A stretch of 64,000 nucleotides of DNA, from positions 991,702-1,055,701 of the forward strand of contig CP051238.1 in the NCBI GenBank assembly GCA_017794925.1. The letters are read 5' to 3'. This document shows positions 17,964-26,492 of the stretch, in pieces. The stretch is from Aestuariibacter sp. (GTDB lineage: Bacteria > Pseudomonadota > Gammaproteobacteria > Enterobacterales > Alteromonadaceae). The notes beneath the pieces were generated by a model. That model saw only the letters and a list, made by a program, of their open reading frames with translations. It did not search any database and was not told the DNA's origin. Made by a program: the position numbers and the translations under genes. How positions within the stretch are numbered: position 1 is the first letter of the stretch; each line of letters opens with the position of its first letter.

Positions 17964-18042
17964 CAGGAAATGTCACTCAGACACTGACTTGATGTCATGA
18001 GTTGGTTACACTATGTCGCATCAATTGAGAAAAGGACTCGAT

Positions 18043-19404
18043 ATGGCGTTTTCAGTAGTGGTGTTGGCGGCCGGTAAAGGTACCAGAATGAAATCTTCGC
18101 TGCCAAAGGTATTACATCCGGTAGGTGGTGTACCTATGGTGCAACGAATTATCAATACAGTGGAGTCGTTGGATGCGACGGCGGTCAATCTGGTATATGG
18201 ACACGGTGCTGATCAGCTTCAGTCTGCGGTTGAAGGTCGACAAGTAAACTGGTGTCTGCAAAAAGAGCAGTTAGGCACCGGACATGCGGTAATGCAAGCC
18301 GTCGATTACATTGCTGATGATGAAGACGTAATGATATTGGTTGGTGATGCCCCTCTGATTAGGGCGGAAACGCTTGAGCGTCTTATTGCGGTAAAAGCTA
18401 AGTGTGATCTCGCATTACTCACTGTGCATCTGGATGACCCTACAGGTATGGGCCGTATCATTCGAAAGGACGACAATATCGTTGCCATTGTTGAACATAA
18501 AGATGCCACTGAAGCGCAACGCGCCATCACCGAGATAAATACCGGTATGATGGTGATGGGCGGTAAGGATTTGAAGCGTTGGTTGGTAGCGCTGACCAAT
18601 GAAAATGCCCAGGGCGAGTATTATTTGACAGATGTTATTGCGATGGCTGCCTCAGAAGGCAAGCGCATCCAATCTGCGCACCCTGATTCCCCGATGGAAG
18701 TTGAAGGTGTTAACAACCGCGTTCAGCTAGCCAGACTGGAACGTACCCTTCAGAGCTGGCAGGCCGAGGCGTTGATGACGGCAGGCGTAACATTGGCAGA
18801 CCCGACTCGTGTTGATGTGCGTGGACACCTGACTACAGGTCAGGATGTTTTTGTAGACGTAAACTGTGTGTTTATTGGAAACGTTTCGGTAGGGGATAAT
18901 GTCGTGATTGGCCCAAATTGCGTACTCCAGGACTGTGAAATTGCCTCCGGTGCGGTTATTGAAGCCAACAGTATCATCGAAAGTGCAAGCGTCGGAGAGG
19001 ACTGTACTGTAGGTCCATACGCCAGATTGCGCCCTGGTGCGGTCATGGAACGCAAGTCGAAAGTGGGTAACTTTGTGGAGATGAAAAAGGCGACCTTAGG
19101 CGAAGGAGCAAAGGCAAATCACCTTACCTACCTTGGTGATGCCGTTATTGGCGCAAATAGTAATATTGGCGCGGGAACAATTACCTGCAATTATGATGGT
19201 GTAAATAAGTCTAAGACGCTAATCGGAGAAAGTGCCTTTATTGGCTCGAATTCCGCTTTGGTGGCACCTGTCGAAATTGGTGCCGGCGCTACGGTAGCGG
19301 CAGGCTCTATTGTGACATCTAATGTGCCGGATAATCATTTGGCGGTAGCCAGAAGTAAACAACGTAATATCGCTGGCTGGACACGTCCTACGAAAAAAGC
19401 CTGA
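18043..19404 (+). CDS. glmU: Bifunctional UDP-GlcNAc pyrophosphorylase / GlcN-1-P acetyltransferase
   Basis: GlmU acetylates glucosamine-1-phosphate and then makes UDP-GlcNAc for peptidoglycan and LPS. From the ATG at 18043 it has 453 residues. The uridyltransferase loop LAAGKGTRMKSSLPKVL is at residues 8-24. The left-handed beta-helix acetyltransferase follows from about 250, with NFVEMKKA and TITCNYDGVNK typical of the active site. AAAGGA lies before this ATG. The in-frame ATG at 18013 adds ten unlikely residues and sits beside the repeat cluster. Downstream are glmR-like and glmS genes of the same pathway. Confidence 0.95.
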   Translation: MAFSVVVLAAGKGTRMKSSLPKVLHPVGGVPMVQRIINTVESLDATAVNLVYGHGADQLQSAVEGRQVNWCLQKEQLGTGHAVMQAVDYIADDEDVMILVGDAPLIRAETLERLIAVKAKCDLALLTVHLDDPTGMGRIIRKDDNIVAIVEHKDATEAQRAITEINTGMMVMGGKDLKRWLVALTNENAQGEYYLTDVIAMAASEGKRIQSAHPDSPMEVEGVNNRVQLARLERTLQSWQAEALMTAGVTLADPTRVDVRGHLTTGQDVFVDVNCVFIGNVSVGDNVVIGPNCVLQDCEIASGAVIEANSIIESASVGEDCTVGPYARLRPGAVMERKSKVGNFVEMKKATLGEGAKANHLTYLGDAVIGANSNIGAGTITCNYDGVNKSKTLIGESAFIGSNSALVAPVEIGAGATVAAGSIVTSNVPDNHLAVARSKQRNIAGWTRPTKKA

Positions 19405-19457
19405 TTTACTCCAAAAAGTCGATTACACCCACCTCAGCAACGCGGAAGCAGTAGCTT

Positions 19458-20486
19458 ATGACAATTTCAACGCTTGTGGTGGGTTTTGGCTATGCAGCCA
19501 AAACCTTTCACGTTCCATTCCTGACTAATTTGCCTGATTTTGATATTCAAGGGGTGGTTTCATCTGATCCTGCCAAGGTTAACGGTGACTTGCCTGGTGT
19601 TGTGGTTTATGAATCACTAGAACTGGCCTTAACGGCAGCGAACTTTGATTTGGTAGTGATCACCACCCCAAATCACCTTCATGCACCACAAACAAAAATG
19701 GTACTTGAAGCGGGTTGCAATGTATTAATTGAGAAACCTTTTACACTCAACAGTGAAGAAGGAGAAGCGCTGGTTGCCCTTTCAAAGCAGGTTGGTAAGC
19801 ACTTGTGTGTATTCCACAATCGTCGGTATGACGGCGACTTTTTAACCGTTAAGCAATTAATTGCGGATGGGTCCATTGGTAACCTAAAACGTTTCGAAAG
19901 CCGTTTTGACCGCTTTCGCCCAACACCAAGACAGCGCTGGCGAGAGCAAGCCGGCCCCGGTTCTGGTATTTTTTGGGACTTAGGTCCGCATCTTATTGAT
20001 CAATGTGTTCAGCTCTGGGGTATGCCCAATGCTGTAAATGCTCATATCCTCACTCAGCGCGAGGGTGGGGAGGCTAACGATGCGTTTGAGATAACCCTGT
20101 TTTACGGAACGCATTTTGCTCAGCTTGGTTCTACACCTTTTGAGGCTGGTCCAACACTTCGATTTGCACTATACGGTGACAAGGGCAGCTATAAAAAACA
20201 TGCCTTGGATCCCCAGGAGGAGCAGCTTAAAGCCGGGTTAAGTTTTGGCGATCCTCATTGGGCAACCACGCCAATTGGGGAAGATGGTGTGCTGTATACA
20301 GAAGCAAACAATCAGGAAGTCATTACCCAATCAGGGGATTATATTGGATTCTATCAACAACTGGCCGAGGCGATTACCTCTGGTTCCCCCTTACCCGCTG
20401 AAGCTGAAACAGTAGTGCCGGTGATCCGACTTATTGAACTGGCAATCAAGTCATCGCAAAAACAAAGCATTGTGCAGGTTATATAA
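19458..20486 (+). CDS. Gfo/Idh/MocA family NAD(P)-dependent oxidoreductase
   Basis: 342 residues. The N-terminal Rossmann domain begins GFGYAAKTFHVPFL (near 9-22). The EKPF motif near residue 92 holds the family's conserved lysine. FHNRRYDGDFLTVKQLI and the GSGIFWDLGPHLIDQ stretch (near 170-184) belong to the C-terminal substrate domain. It resembles the YdgJ-like branch acting on sugars or inositol-like compounds; the substrate is not known. It sits between glmU and the glmR-like gene, which is unusual for this block. Confidence 0.88.
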   Translation: MTISTLVVGFGYAAKTFHVPFLTNLPDFDIQGVVSSDPAKVNGDLPGVVVYESLELALTAANFDLVVITTPNHLHAPQTKMVLEAGCNVLIEKPFTLNSEEGEALVALSKQVGKHLCVFHNRRYDGDFLTVKQLIADGSIGNLKRFESRFDRFRPTPRQRWREQAGPGSGIFWDLGPHLIDQCVQLWGMPNAVNAHILTQREGGEANDAFEITLFYGTHFAQLGSTPFEAGPTLRFALYGDKGSYKKHALDPQEEQLKAGLSFGDPHWATTPIGEDGVLYTEANNQEVITQSGDYIGFYQQLAEAITSGSPLPAEAETVVPVIRLIELAIKSSQKQSIVQVI

Positions 20487-20507
20487 ATACCGGCCGCATA
20501 TATATTA

Positions 20508-21050
20508 ATGACAAACCTACTTTCAACAGACATCAAAGGCCTGGGAGATCGCAATGCCAGAGTGCGTGTCTATATTGCTAATCGCCCGGCTTTCAGCTTA
20601 AATCGCGATGACAAAGGGATAGTCGGTCTTGCAAGTGGCGATATTGACGCAATAGGCAAAGCCTGTGGAAATGGGTGGCGAAAGGTATTTAATGTCTATG
20701 CAAAATTACTTTATGCCTTACCCGAAAAACTACAGTTCAAGCAGGGTAGCCGCTGGCAGCAATTTCGAGACACCCACCTTTTACAGGCTGACTCCAATAC
20801 CGCGCTAATCTTTAATGAGCCATTACAATTTGATGCTAGTGCGCTGAACATTATTACGGGAAGGACCTTTGCACAGGAGATGCGTATTGCAAGTAGCCTG
20901 CATTGGGTTACACCGGAGTTTGCTATTTGCAAACGGCTCAACCTGGTTGTCTGCCCATATTTTGACTACCGACAGCTTTCTAATATTAAGATTCTGTACC
21001 TTATTGATTTAATAGATCGCGAGCTGAATGCACAAACAATCATCAAATAA
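20508..21050 (+). CDS. Conserved-looking hypothetical protein containing a repeat copy
   Basis: 180 residues, no signal peptide, no membrane helix, family not recognised. It looks real: good codon use, a position 22 nt after the previous stop, and ordered hydrophobic text such as FNVYAKLLYALPEKL and the C-terminal NIKILYLIDLIDREL. Codons for RDTHLL (near 88-93) are exactly one GACACCCACCTTTT repeat copy (20769-20777 core), so part of the protein derives from or resembles the mobile repeat. It lies inside the glm block, before the glmR-like gene. Confidence 0.65.
   Translation: MTNLLSTDIKGLGDRNARVRVYIANRPAFSLNRDDKGIVGLASGDIDAIGKACGNGWRKVFNVYAKLLYALPEKLQFKQGSRWQQFRDTHLLQADSNTALIFNEPLQFDASALNIITGRTFAQEMRIASSLHWVTPEFAICKRLNLVVCPYFDYRQLSNIKILYLIDLIDRELNAQTIIK
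20769..20777 (+). repeat. Repeat copy (GACACCCAC) inside a coding region
   Basis: An exact core followed by CTTTT, the common forward flank. On the complementary strand the core is followed by TCGAAATTG, a tail shared with the copies at 17826 and 54648. It is read in frame as Asp-Thr-His. Confidence 0.75.
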
Positions 21051-21084
21051 AACTTGCGAATAAAAATAAAATCTGTACTTTAAT

Positions 21085-21128
21085 GTTTCGTTTCGTAATT
21101 AATAAGTTTCTTTTTTGGCTAAACGAAA
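21085..21128 (+). promoter_or_regulatory. Inverted repeat at the glmR-like gene start (possible operator)
   Basis: TTTCGTTT (21086-21093, within GTTTCGTTTCGT) is mirrored by AAACGAAA (21121-21128), which overlaps the first codons of the DeoR-type regulator. The spacing and position suit autoregulation. No binding data are known. Confidence 0.35.
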
Positions 21129-21888
21129 TACAGATGCAAGGCGTAAGGGCATAGTAGACCATGTCAATCAACACGGACTTACGGCCGTGGATGACCTTGC
21201 GCAGCTGTTTGAAACGTCATTAGTCACTATCCGTAAAGATTTATCAGTCTTAGATGCAGAAGGTGTAATCGTTCGCCAGCACGGTGGCGCAGCTCCTATG
21301 CCAGTTGCAAAGTCTAACCCCTTGAGGAATTTGCAATCTCCGATCAAGCAGGCAATAGGCAAGTTAGCGGCGAGTTTAATTCATGATAACCATAAAGTGA
21401 TTATCGATAGTGGCAGTACAACGGCGACAATGGTTGAACATCTGAGTAGGCCGAAAAACCTTGTTATTATGACCAATGCTTTGTCAGTCGCGAATCAATT
21501 GGTTGCCTTTCAAAATGAGCCGACCGTTATTATGACCGGAGGGACCTGGGATCCTCGCTCCCAGTCGTTTCAGGGGAAAATGGCGGGTAATATGGTTCAA
21601 GCCTACAATTTTGATATAGCCTTTGTTGGTGCTGCAGGTATTGATGTTGAGCGTGGGACAACAACTTACAATGAAATGACTCAACTTAGCCAGGCAATGG
21701 CAAAGGCTGCATCAAAGGTGATTGTTGTAGCAGAATCGGCTAAGTTAAGAAACAAAATGCCAAATGTAGAATTAGCCTGGCAGCAAGTCGCTGTTTTGGT
21801 AACCGATACCGGCCTTTCTGAAGAAGCAGAAAAGCAATTGTCAGAATATGGTGTGACGGTATTAACCGCGTCACCCGATGGAGAATAG
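21115..21888 (+). CDS. glmR: DeoR-family regulator, GlmR-like
   Basis: 257 residues. N-terminal DeoR winged helix (about 5-60; [27 protein letters not shown], then [10 protein letters not shown] recognition helix). The sugar-phosphate-sensing DeoRC domain follows, with [14 protein letters not shown] (near 98-111) and the [11 protein letters not shown] region. The start is TTG at 21115; no ATG fits and the ribosome site is weak, so translation may be low. glmS starts 2 nt after its stop. Pseudomonas has the same glmU-glmR-glmS order. Likely role: control of glmS by amino-sugar phosphate, inferred from family and position. Confidence 0.85.
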   Translation: MAKRNTDARRKGIVDHVNQHGLTAVDDLAQLFETSLVTIRKDLSVLDAEGVIVRQHGGAAPMPVAKSNPLRNLQSPIKQAIGKLAASLIHDNHKVIIDSGSTTATMVEHLSRPKNLVIMTNALSVANQLVAFQNEPTVIMTGGTWDPRSQSFQGKMAGNMVQAYNFDIAFVGAAGIDVERGTTTYNEMTQLSQAMAKAASKVIVVAESAKLRNKMPNVELAWQQVAVLVTDTGLSEEAEKQLSEYGVTVLTASPDGE

Positions 21889-21890
21889 AT

Positions 21891-23723
21891 ATGTGCGGGA
21901 TTGTGGGGGCAGTAGCCGAACGTAATGTAGTTGAAATCCTATTAGAGGGACTAAAGCGACTTGAGTACCGGGGTTATGACTCCGCTGGTGTGGCTTTGTT
22001 ACAATCTGACGGCTCGCTGACGCGCGTTCGTCGTACTGGAAAAGTGCAGGAATTGGTAGATGCCATAGGCGAGGACGAGGCGTTGGGCTCTACAGGTATT
22101 GCTCATACCCGCTGGGCAACCCACGGTGGCGTGACAGAAGCGAATGCCCACCCCCACGTATCTGACGAACGAATCGCCGTGGTTCACAACGGCATTATCG
22201 AAAATTATCAGACGTTACGTGAAAACCTGTCTGCTAAAGGCTATCGCTTCACCAGCGATACCGACACCGAGACCATTGCCCATACGGTGAATGAAGCCAT
22301 GAAAACGGCTGGTTCTTTGCTTGAAGCCGTTCAGCAATCGGTTCCACAATTCCACGGCGCTTATGGCACCGTCATTATGGACAAGCAAGACCCATCACGC
22401 GTTGTAGTCGCGCGTTCTGGAAGCCCATTGGTGATTGGTTTGGGATTGGGTGAAAACTTCATTGCGTCTGACCAAATGGCGTTATTACCTGTGACTCGTC
22501 GATTCATCTTTCTGGAAGAAGGCGATGTGGCTGAAATTACCCGCCGTAGCGTGACAATTTTTGACAAACAGGGCAATGCAGTAGAACGTGAAGTCATCGA
22601 ATCAAACATTGAGCATGACGCCGGTGACAAAGGCGGCTACCGCCACTACATGCTAAAAGAAATTCATGAGCAACCTACCGTTGTGCGAAATGCATTACAG
22701 CATCGCTTGGATGAAAAAGGCCTTGTTGCTGATGTGTTTGGAAGTGGTGCTGATGCCCTGTTCGAAAAAGTAAAACATGTGCAAATAATTGCCTGCGGGA
22801 CCAGCTATCACGCGGGAATGACCGCGCGTTACTGGCTTGAGCAATATGCGAACGTATCGTGTAATGTCGAGATTGCTTCAGAATTCCGCTATCGCAAGTC
22901 AGTGGTGCATGAAAACAGCTTGCTAGTTACTATTTCTCAATCGGGTGAAACCGCGGATACGCTGGCGGCACTGCGTTTAGCAAAAGAGTTGGGCTACATG
23001 GCGAGTCTGACAATTTGTAATGTCCCCGGCTCGTCGCTGGTTCGTGAGTCAGACCTGTCGTTCATGACGCGCGCTGGTGCTGAAATTGGCGTTGCTTCAA
23101 CCAAAGCCTTTACCACACAGTTAACGGCTTTCCTGATGCTGACACTGGCGTTAGGCAAATACAACAGCATGAGTGCAAGTGACGAAAATGCCATCGTTCA
23201 GGCATTGCACAGTTTGCCAGCCAAACTGGAAGAGACACTCACTATTACCCAAGGCATTGAAGATCTGGCGGAAGAATTTGCCGATAAGCACCATTCTCTG
23301 TTCTTAGGTCGCGGTGATCAGTATCCAATTGCTATGGAAGGGGCCTTAAAGCTCAAAGAGATATCCTATATTCACGCAGAAGCCTATGCGTCTGGTGAAC
23401 TAAAGCATGGTCCGTTGGCGTTAATTGACGAAGAAATGCCGGTAATTGTGGTTGCGCCTAACAACGAATTGCTGGAAAAACTCAAATCAAACGTGGAAGA
23501 AGTGCGTGCCCGGGGAGGCATAATGTACGTGTTTGCAGATAAAGACACCGCATTTGCCAGCGACGACACAATGCGGGTTATAAATGTGCCCCATTGTGAT
23601 GCTCCAATTGCGCCGATTATATACACCATCCCGCTGCAGCTACTGTCTTACTATGTGGCATTGATTAAAGGCACCGACGTCGATCAGCCAAGGAACCTGG
23701 CCAAATCCGTTACCGTCGAATGA
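21891..23723 (+). CDS. glmS: Glutamine--fructose-6-phosphate aminotransferase (isomerizing)
   Basis: GlmS makes glucosamine-6-phosphate from fructose-6-phosphate and glutamine, the entry to UDP-GlcNAc synthesis. It has 610 residues. The N-terminal glutaminase starts MCGIVGAV, with Cys2 as nucleophile after Met removal. Two SIS isomerase domains follow (ACGTSYHAG near 301, [18 protein letters not shown] near 349), and the C-terminus ends [11 protein letters not shown] as in the family. It is translated right after the glmR-like gene (2 nt gap) and ends at a terminator. No glmS ribozyme is seen; that is a Gram-positive feature. Confidence 0.97.
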   Translation: MCGIVGAVAERNVVEILLEGLKRLEYRGYDSAGVALLQSDGSLTRVRRTGKVQELVDAIGEDEALGSTGIAHTRWATHGGVTEANAHPHVSDERIAVVHNGIIENYQTLRENLSAKGYRFTSDTDTETIAHTVNEAMKTAGSLLEAVQQSVPQFHGAYGTVIMDKQDPSRVVVARSGSPLVIGLGLGENFIASDQMALLPVTRRFIFLEEGDVAEITRRSVTIFDKQGNAVEREVIESNIEHDAGDKGGYRHYMLKEIHEQPTVVRNALQHRLDEKGLVADVFGSGADALFEKVKHVQIIACGTSYHAGMTARYWLEQYANVSCNVEIASEFRYRKSVVHENSLLVTISQSGETADTLAALRLAKELGYMASLTICNVPGSSLVRESDLSFMTRAGAEIGVASTKAFTTQLTAFLMLTLALGKYNSMSASDENAIVQALHSLPAKLEETLTITQGIEDLAEEFADKHHSLFLGRGDQYPIAMEGALKLKEISYIHAEAYASGELKHGPLALIDEEMPVIVVAPNNELLEKLKSNVEEVRARGGIMYVFADKDTAFASDDTMRVINVPHCDAPIAPIIYTIPLQLLSYYVALIKGTDVDQPRNLAKSVTVE

Positions 23724-23726
23724 TGC

Positions 23727-23746
23727 AGGGCCTCCGGGCCCTTTTT
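23727..23746 (+). terminator. glmS terminator
   Basis: AGGGCC, loop TCCG, GGCCCT, then TTTT. The first repeat copy of the RAYT left flank begins 3 nt later. Confidence 0.75.
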
Positions 23747-23748
23747 AA

Positions 23749-23800
23749 GACACCCATCTTTCTTTAGACACCCACAGATTACAGATTAAAAGACACTCAC
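23749..23800 (+). repeat. Left-flank repeats of the RAYT gene
   Basis: Three forward copies: GACACCCAT (23749), GACACCCAC (23767, 18 nt on) and GACACTCAC (23792). The first 28 nt match, as an inverted copy, the block at 25112-25139 right of the transposase at most positions. Confidence 0.8.
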
Positions 23801-23871
23801 TGCTATTCCAACGTACAGCAGACCACCAAGTTGTTTTCATTCACAATGAAATTAATAAGGGAGGAATAGCT

Positions 23872-24801
23872 ATGCCACAACCAAGAAAACACCAGGTCTG
23901 CCTTGCGGATACACCGTTTTACCACTGTATCTCTCGTTGTGTTCGTCGTGCGTATTTGTGCGGCAAAGATAAACTAACCGGCCGATCCTATGAGCATCGC
24001 CGAAAATGGGTAGAAAACCGGTTGTTGCTGTTAGGTCAGGTATTTGCCGTTGATATCTGTGCTTACGCTGTCATGCACAACCATACCCATGTAGTGCTGC
24101 ATATCAATGAAAAGCAAGCGTCGTCCTGGACTGATGAAGAAGTGTTAGTACGCTGGCACAGGTTGCATAAGGGTATGATTTGCTGTCGAAAATATCTCAA
24201 TAACAAAGAGCGTACTTCGCTTGGCGATGCTGAATTGGACACCGTGTCCAGAATGGCGAAGGTTTATCGTAAACGGCTTTGTGACGTGAGTTGGTTCATG
24301 AGGCTACTTAACGAATTTATTGCAAGAAAAGCAAATCAGGAAGATGAGTGCACCGGTCGTTTTTGGGAAGGGCGGTTCAAGTCTCAAGCGCTGTTGGATG
24401 AAGCAGCGTTATTTGCATGCATGGCCTACGTTGACTTGAATCCGGTGCGGGCTGGTATAGCTATTAGCCCTGAAAGTGCCGATTTTACGAGTCTCAAAAA
24501 GCGCATTCTGATATCTCGCCAAGGTAAACCTTTAAAGCCACTTATGCCGTTCACTCAAACAAAGATGAATCGACAAGATAATACGCTAAATATCACGTTC
24601 TCAAATTATATTGAACTGATCAAAAGTACACTCGAAGCAAAGCGAAGAGCGGGAAACAATGGTTTTAGTGAGCTTCACTCTCAAATCAGTGGGTTCGACG
24701 TCAATGTCGAGAGTTGGCAATGCATGAGTTTTGAAATAGAAAAGCGGTTTGGTGCAAAAGTGAGTATTGAGATCGCCAATAGGCGCCTAACGGTTGTATA
24801 G
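23872..24801 (+). CDS. REP-associated tyrosine transposase (RAYT), long type
   Basis: 309 residues of the Y1/IS200-like transposase superfamily, with the RAYT layout. FYHCISRCVRRAYLC (near 16-30) opens the fold. The HUH-type metal motif is HTH in VMHNHTHVVLH (His71, His73). RFWEGRFKSQALLDEAALF (near 163-181) and YVDLNPVRAGI (near 186-196) are the typical RAYT end of the catalytic domain. A C-terminal extension of about 110 residues is not recognised. GGGAGGA precedes the ATG. Repeats flank the gene on both sides. RAYTs are normally single-copy, domesticated and act on REP hairpins rather than on themselves. The catalytic Tyr was not assigned with certainty. Confidence 0.88.
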   Translation: MPQPRKHQVCLADTPFYHCISRCVRRAYLCGKDKLTGRSYEHRRKWVENRLLLLGQVFAVDICAYAVMHNHTHVVLHINEKQASSWTDEEVLVRWHRLHKGMICCRKYLNNKERTSLGDAELDTVSRMAKVYRKRLCDVSWFMRLLNEFIARKANQEDECTGRFWEGRFKSQALLDEAALFACMAYVDLNPVRAGIAISPESADFTSLKKRILISRQGKPLKPLMPFTQTKMNRQDNTLNITFSNYIELIKSTLEAKRRAGNNGFSELHSQISGFDVNVESWQCMSFEIEKRFGAKVSIEIANRRLTVV

Positions 24802-24843
24802 CATTGCAGAATGCCAACAACATTCTTCGACACACAACGCGAA

Positions 24844-25014
24844 TTAACTGTCTTTTGAATCGTTTTCTGTTTTTTGAGATTCTTTCAATTTATGACATGC
24901 ATCTTGCCACTCGCGGTATTTTTCGTAATAAACATCCCATACACACGGGCAGCAGGAGCCGCCGCCACAGCAATCGCTATTCAGTGGCTTTTCTGGCTCT
25001 GGTGGTAATTCCAT
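24844..25014 (-). CDS. Small Cys-rich protein, oxidoreductase-like domain
   Basis: 56 residues from ATG at 25014, chosen because AAGGAG lies 6 nt upstream. A longer frame to 25107 starts inside the repeat palindrome. The text PPEPEKPLNSDCCGGGSC, then CPCVWDVYYEKYREW, matches the short oxidoreductase-like N-terminal family (proline pair, CCGxGC, CVWDxY). Its cysteines may bind a metal; its function is unknown. It converges on the RAYT gene, and both lie between the two repeat groups, so it may be a passenger or simply a neighbour. Confidence 0.75.
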   Translation of the reverse strand: MELPPEPEKPLNSDCCGGGSCCPCVWDVYYEKYREWQDACHKLKESQKTENDSKDS

Positions 25015-25092
25015 TATCGTCTCCTTTTTATCGACAAGTATGTTGTTGCCTCCTATCGAATTCAAATTGATTGAATGAATACTCTCTAAAAC

Positions 25093-25139
25093 AAGACACC
25101 CACACAATTGTGTGGGTGTCTTGAAAAAGGTGAGTGTCC
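25093..25139. repeat. Right-flank repeats with a perfect 30-nt palindrome
   Basis: Positions 25093-25122 read the same on both strands: AAGACACCCACACAA and its exact complement joined at AATT. A further inverted copy GTGAGTGTC follows at 25130, 18 nt after the one at 25112. The block sits between the Cys-rich gene's leader and the asd terminator. Confidence 0.85.
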
Positions 25140-25142
25140 AAA

Positions 25143-25167
25143 AGAAAAGGCGCTAAATAGCGCCTTT
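25143..25167 (-). terminator. asd terminator
   Basis: On the minus strand AAAGGCGCTA-TT-TAGCGCCTTT, continuing TTCTTTTGG. It begins right after the asd stop and ends next to the repeat block. Confidence 0.75.
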
Positions 25168-25172
25168 ATCAT

Positions 25173-26294
25173 CTACTCGCCGAGTATAATGCGAAGCATT
25201 CTGCGCAGTGGCTCTGCCGCGCCCCACAACAGCTGATCACCTACGGTGAAGGCTGAGATGTACTCTGGACCCATAGTTAGTTTGCGAATGCGTCCTACTG
25301 GAATAGAAAGGGTACCGGTAACCTTAGCCGGTGTTAGCTCTGCCATTGTCACTTCTCGATCGTTGGGAATCACTTTTACCCAGTCGTTGTGCTCGGCCAG
25401 AATGCTTTCGATTTCTGAAACAGGTAAGTCTTTTTTCAATTTCAGTGTGATAGCCTGGCTGTGGCAGCGCATGGCGCCTACACGCACACAAATACCGTCA
25501 ACCGGTACTGGCGAATCAGTGGTTCCCAGAATTTTGTTGGCTTCGGCTTCAGCCTTCCATTCTTCTCGGCTTTGGCCTGATGGCAGCTGTGTGTCGATGT
25601 ACGGAATAAGGCTGCCTGCGAGTGGCACACCAAACTGTTCCTTCGGATAATCGTCTGAGCGAATATACTCCGCTACCTGACGGTCAATATCTAAGATAGC
25701 TGTCGACGGGTCGTCGACCATGTCTTTTACGTTGCCGTACACCGCGCCCATTTGCGTTAACAGTTCACGCATGTGCTTAGCACCTGAGCCGGATGCAGCC
25801 TGATAAGTCATCGGCGTAGCCCATTCAACCAGGTCTTTTTCAAATAACCCGCCCAGCGCCATAAGCATCAATGACACTGTACAGTTACCACCGACATAGG
25901 TCTTAACGCCAGAGGCAATGCCTTTATCAATCTCGGCGCGGTTCACGGGGTCAAGAACAATAACCGCATCGTCTTTCATGCGCAGAGCAGAGGCAGCATC
26001 AATCCAATAGCCGTTCCAGCCCGCTTCGCGCAGCTTAGGATAGACGTCTTTGGTGTAGTCACCGCCCTGGCAGGTAATAATAATGTCCTGAGCACCTAAT
26101 GCTTCAATATCGAAGGCGTCCTGAAGTAATCCGCAGTCTTTGCCTGCGAAATCTGGCGCAGTACTACCGGTTTGTGACGTGGTGAAAAAAGTTGGCTCAA
26201 TCAGAGAAAAATCACTCTCTTCCTGCATGCGCTGCATCAGGACAGAGCCTACCATTCCGCGCCAACCTACTAAACCAACTTTATTTTGAGACAT
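25173..26294 (-). CDS. asd: Aspartate-semialdehyde dehydrogenase
   Basis: Asd reduces aspartyl phosphate to aspartate semialdehyde for lysine/diaminopimelate, threonine and methionine synthesis. From ATG at 26294 it has 373 residues, the normal length. [15 protein letters not shown] (residues 7-21) is the NADP-binding start. The active cysteine is in GGNCTVSLM (near 134). [15 protein letters not shown] and the C-terminal [13 protein letters not shown] (catalytic His) also fit. The upstream frame to 26396 is a leader, not coding. A long stem-loop lies in that leader. Confidence 0.95.
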   Translation of the reverse strand: MSQNKVGLVGWRGMVGSVLMQRMQEESDFSLIEPTFFTTSQTGSTAPDFAGKDCGLLQDAFDIEALGAQDIIITCQGGDYTKDVYPKLREAGWNGYWIDAASALRMKDDAVIVLDPVNRAEIDKGIASGVKTYVGGNCTVSLMLMALGGLFEKDLVEWATPMTYQAASGSGAKHMRELLTQMGAVYGNVKDMVDDPSTAILDIDRQVAEYIRSDDYPKEQFGVPLAGSLIPYIDTQLPSGQSREEWKAEAEANKILGTTDSPVPVDGICVRVGAMRCHSQAITLKLKKDLPVSEIESILAEHNDWVKVIPNDREVTMAELTPAKVTGTLSIPVGRIRKLTMGPEYISAFTVGDQLLWGAAEPLRRMLRIILGE

Positions 26295-26317
26295 GTTAAG
26301 AACCCTTATATTTCTTC

Positions 26318-26384
26318 TTCGAGTGTTCTGTCGCGCAGCAAAACCTCTGATGGGCTCTTTGTAGTTTACTGCTGTGCACTCGAA
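26318..26384 (-). promoter_or_regulatory. Structured leader RNA upstream of asd
   Basis: On the minus strand TTCGAGTG (26384-26377) pairs perfectly with CACTCGAA (26325-26318), closing a 67-nt domain. Inside, CAGCA..AAAC pairs with GTTTTGCTG around a loop of about 20 nt. It ends 9 nt before the AAGGG site of asd. It does not match the lysine riboswitch as I know it. It may be a cis-regulatory RNA; function is inferred only from fold and position. Confidence 0.45.
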
Positions 26385-26456
26385 ACGTATTAGCAAAGCC
26401 CGCAGTCTATAAAGTATGCCGCAGGTTTACTAGTTTCTTTTGTAATTTTATATGCA

Positions 26457-26481
26457 GAGGAGCCAGCATTGCCGGCTCCTC
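26457..26481 (-). terminator. Hairpin after the RMD1/YagE gene
   Basis: GAGGAGCC pairs with GGCTCCTC across a 9-nt loop, just past the stop at 26493. The following TGCATATAAAATT has no proper T-run, so termination would be weak. asd lies downstream on the same strand. Confidence 0.4.
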
Positions 26482-26492
26482 ATTGAATATGG

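Noticed and set aside
26295..26396. Lysine riboswitch upstream of asd
   Set aside because: The conserved lysine-riboswitch core sequences were not found. Only a generic two-stem structure is present.
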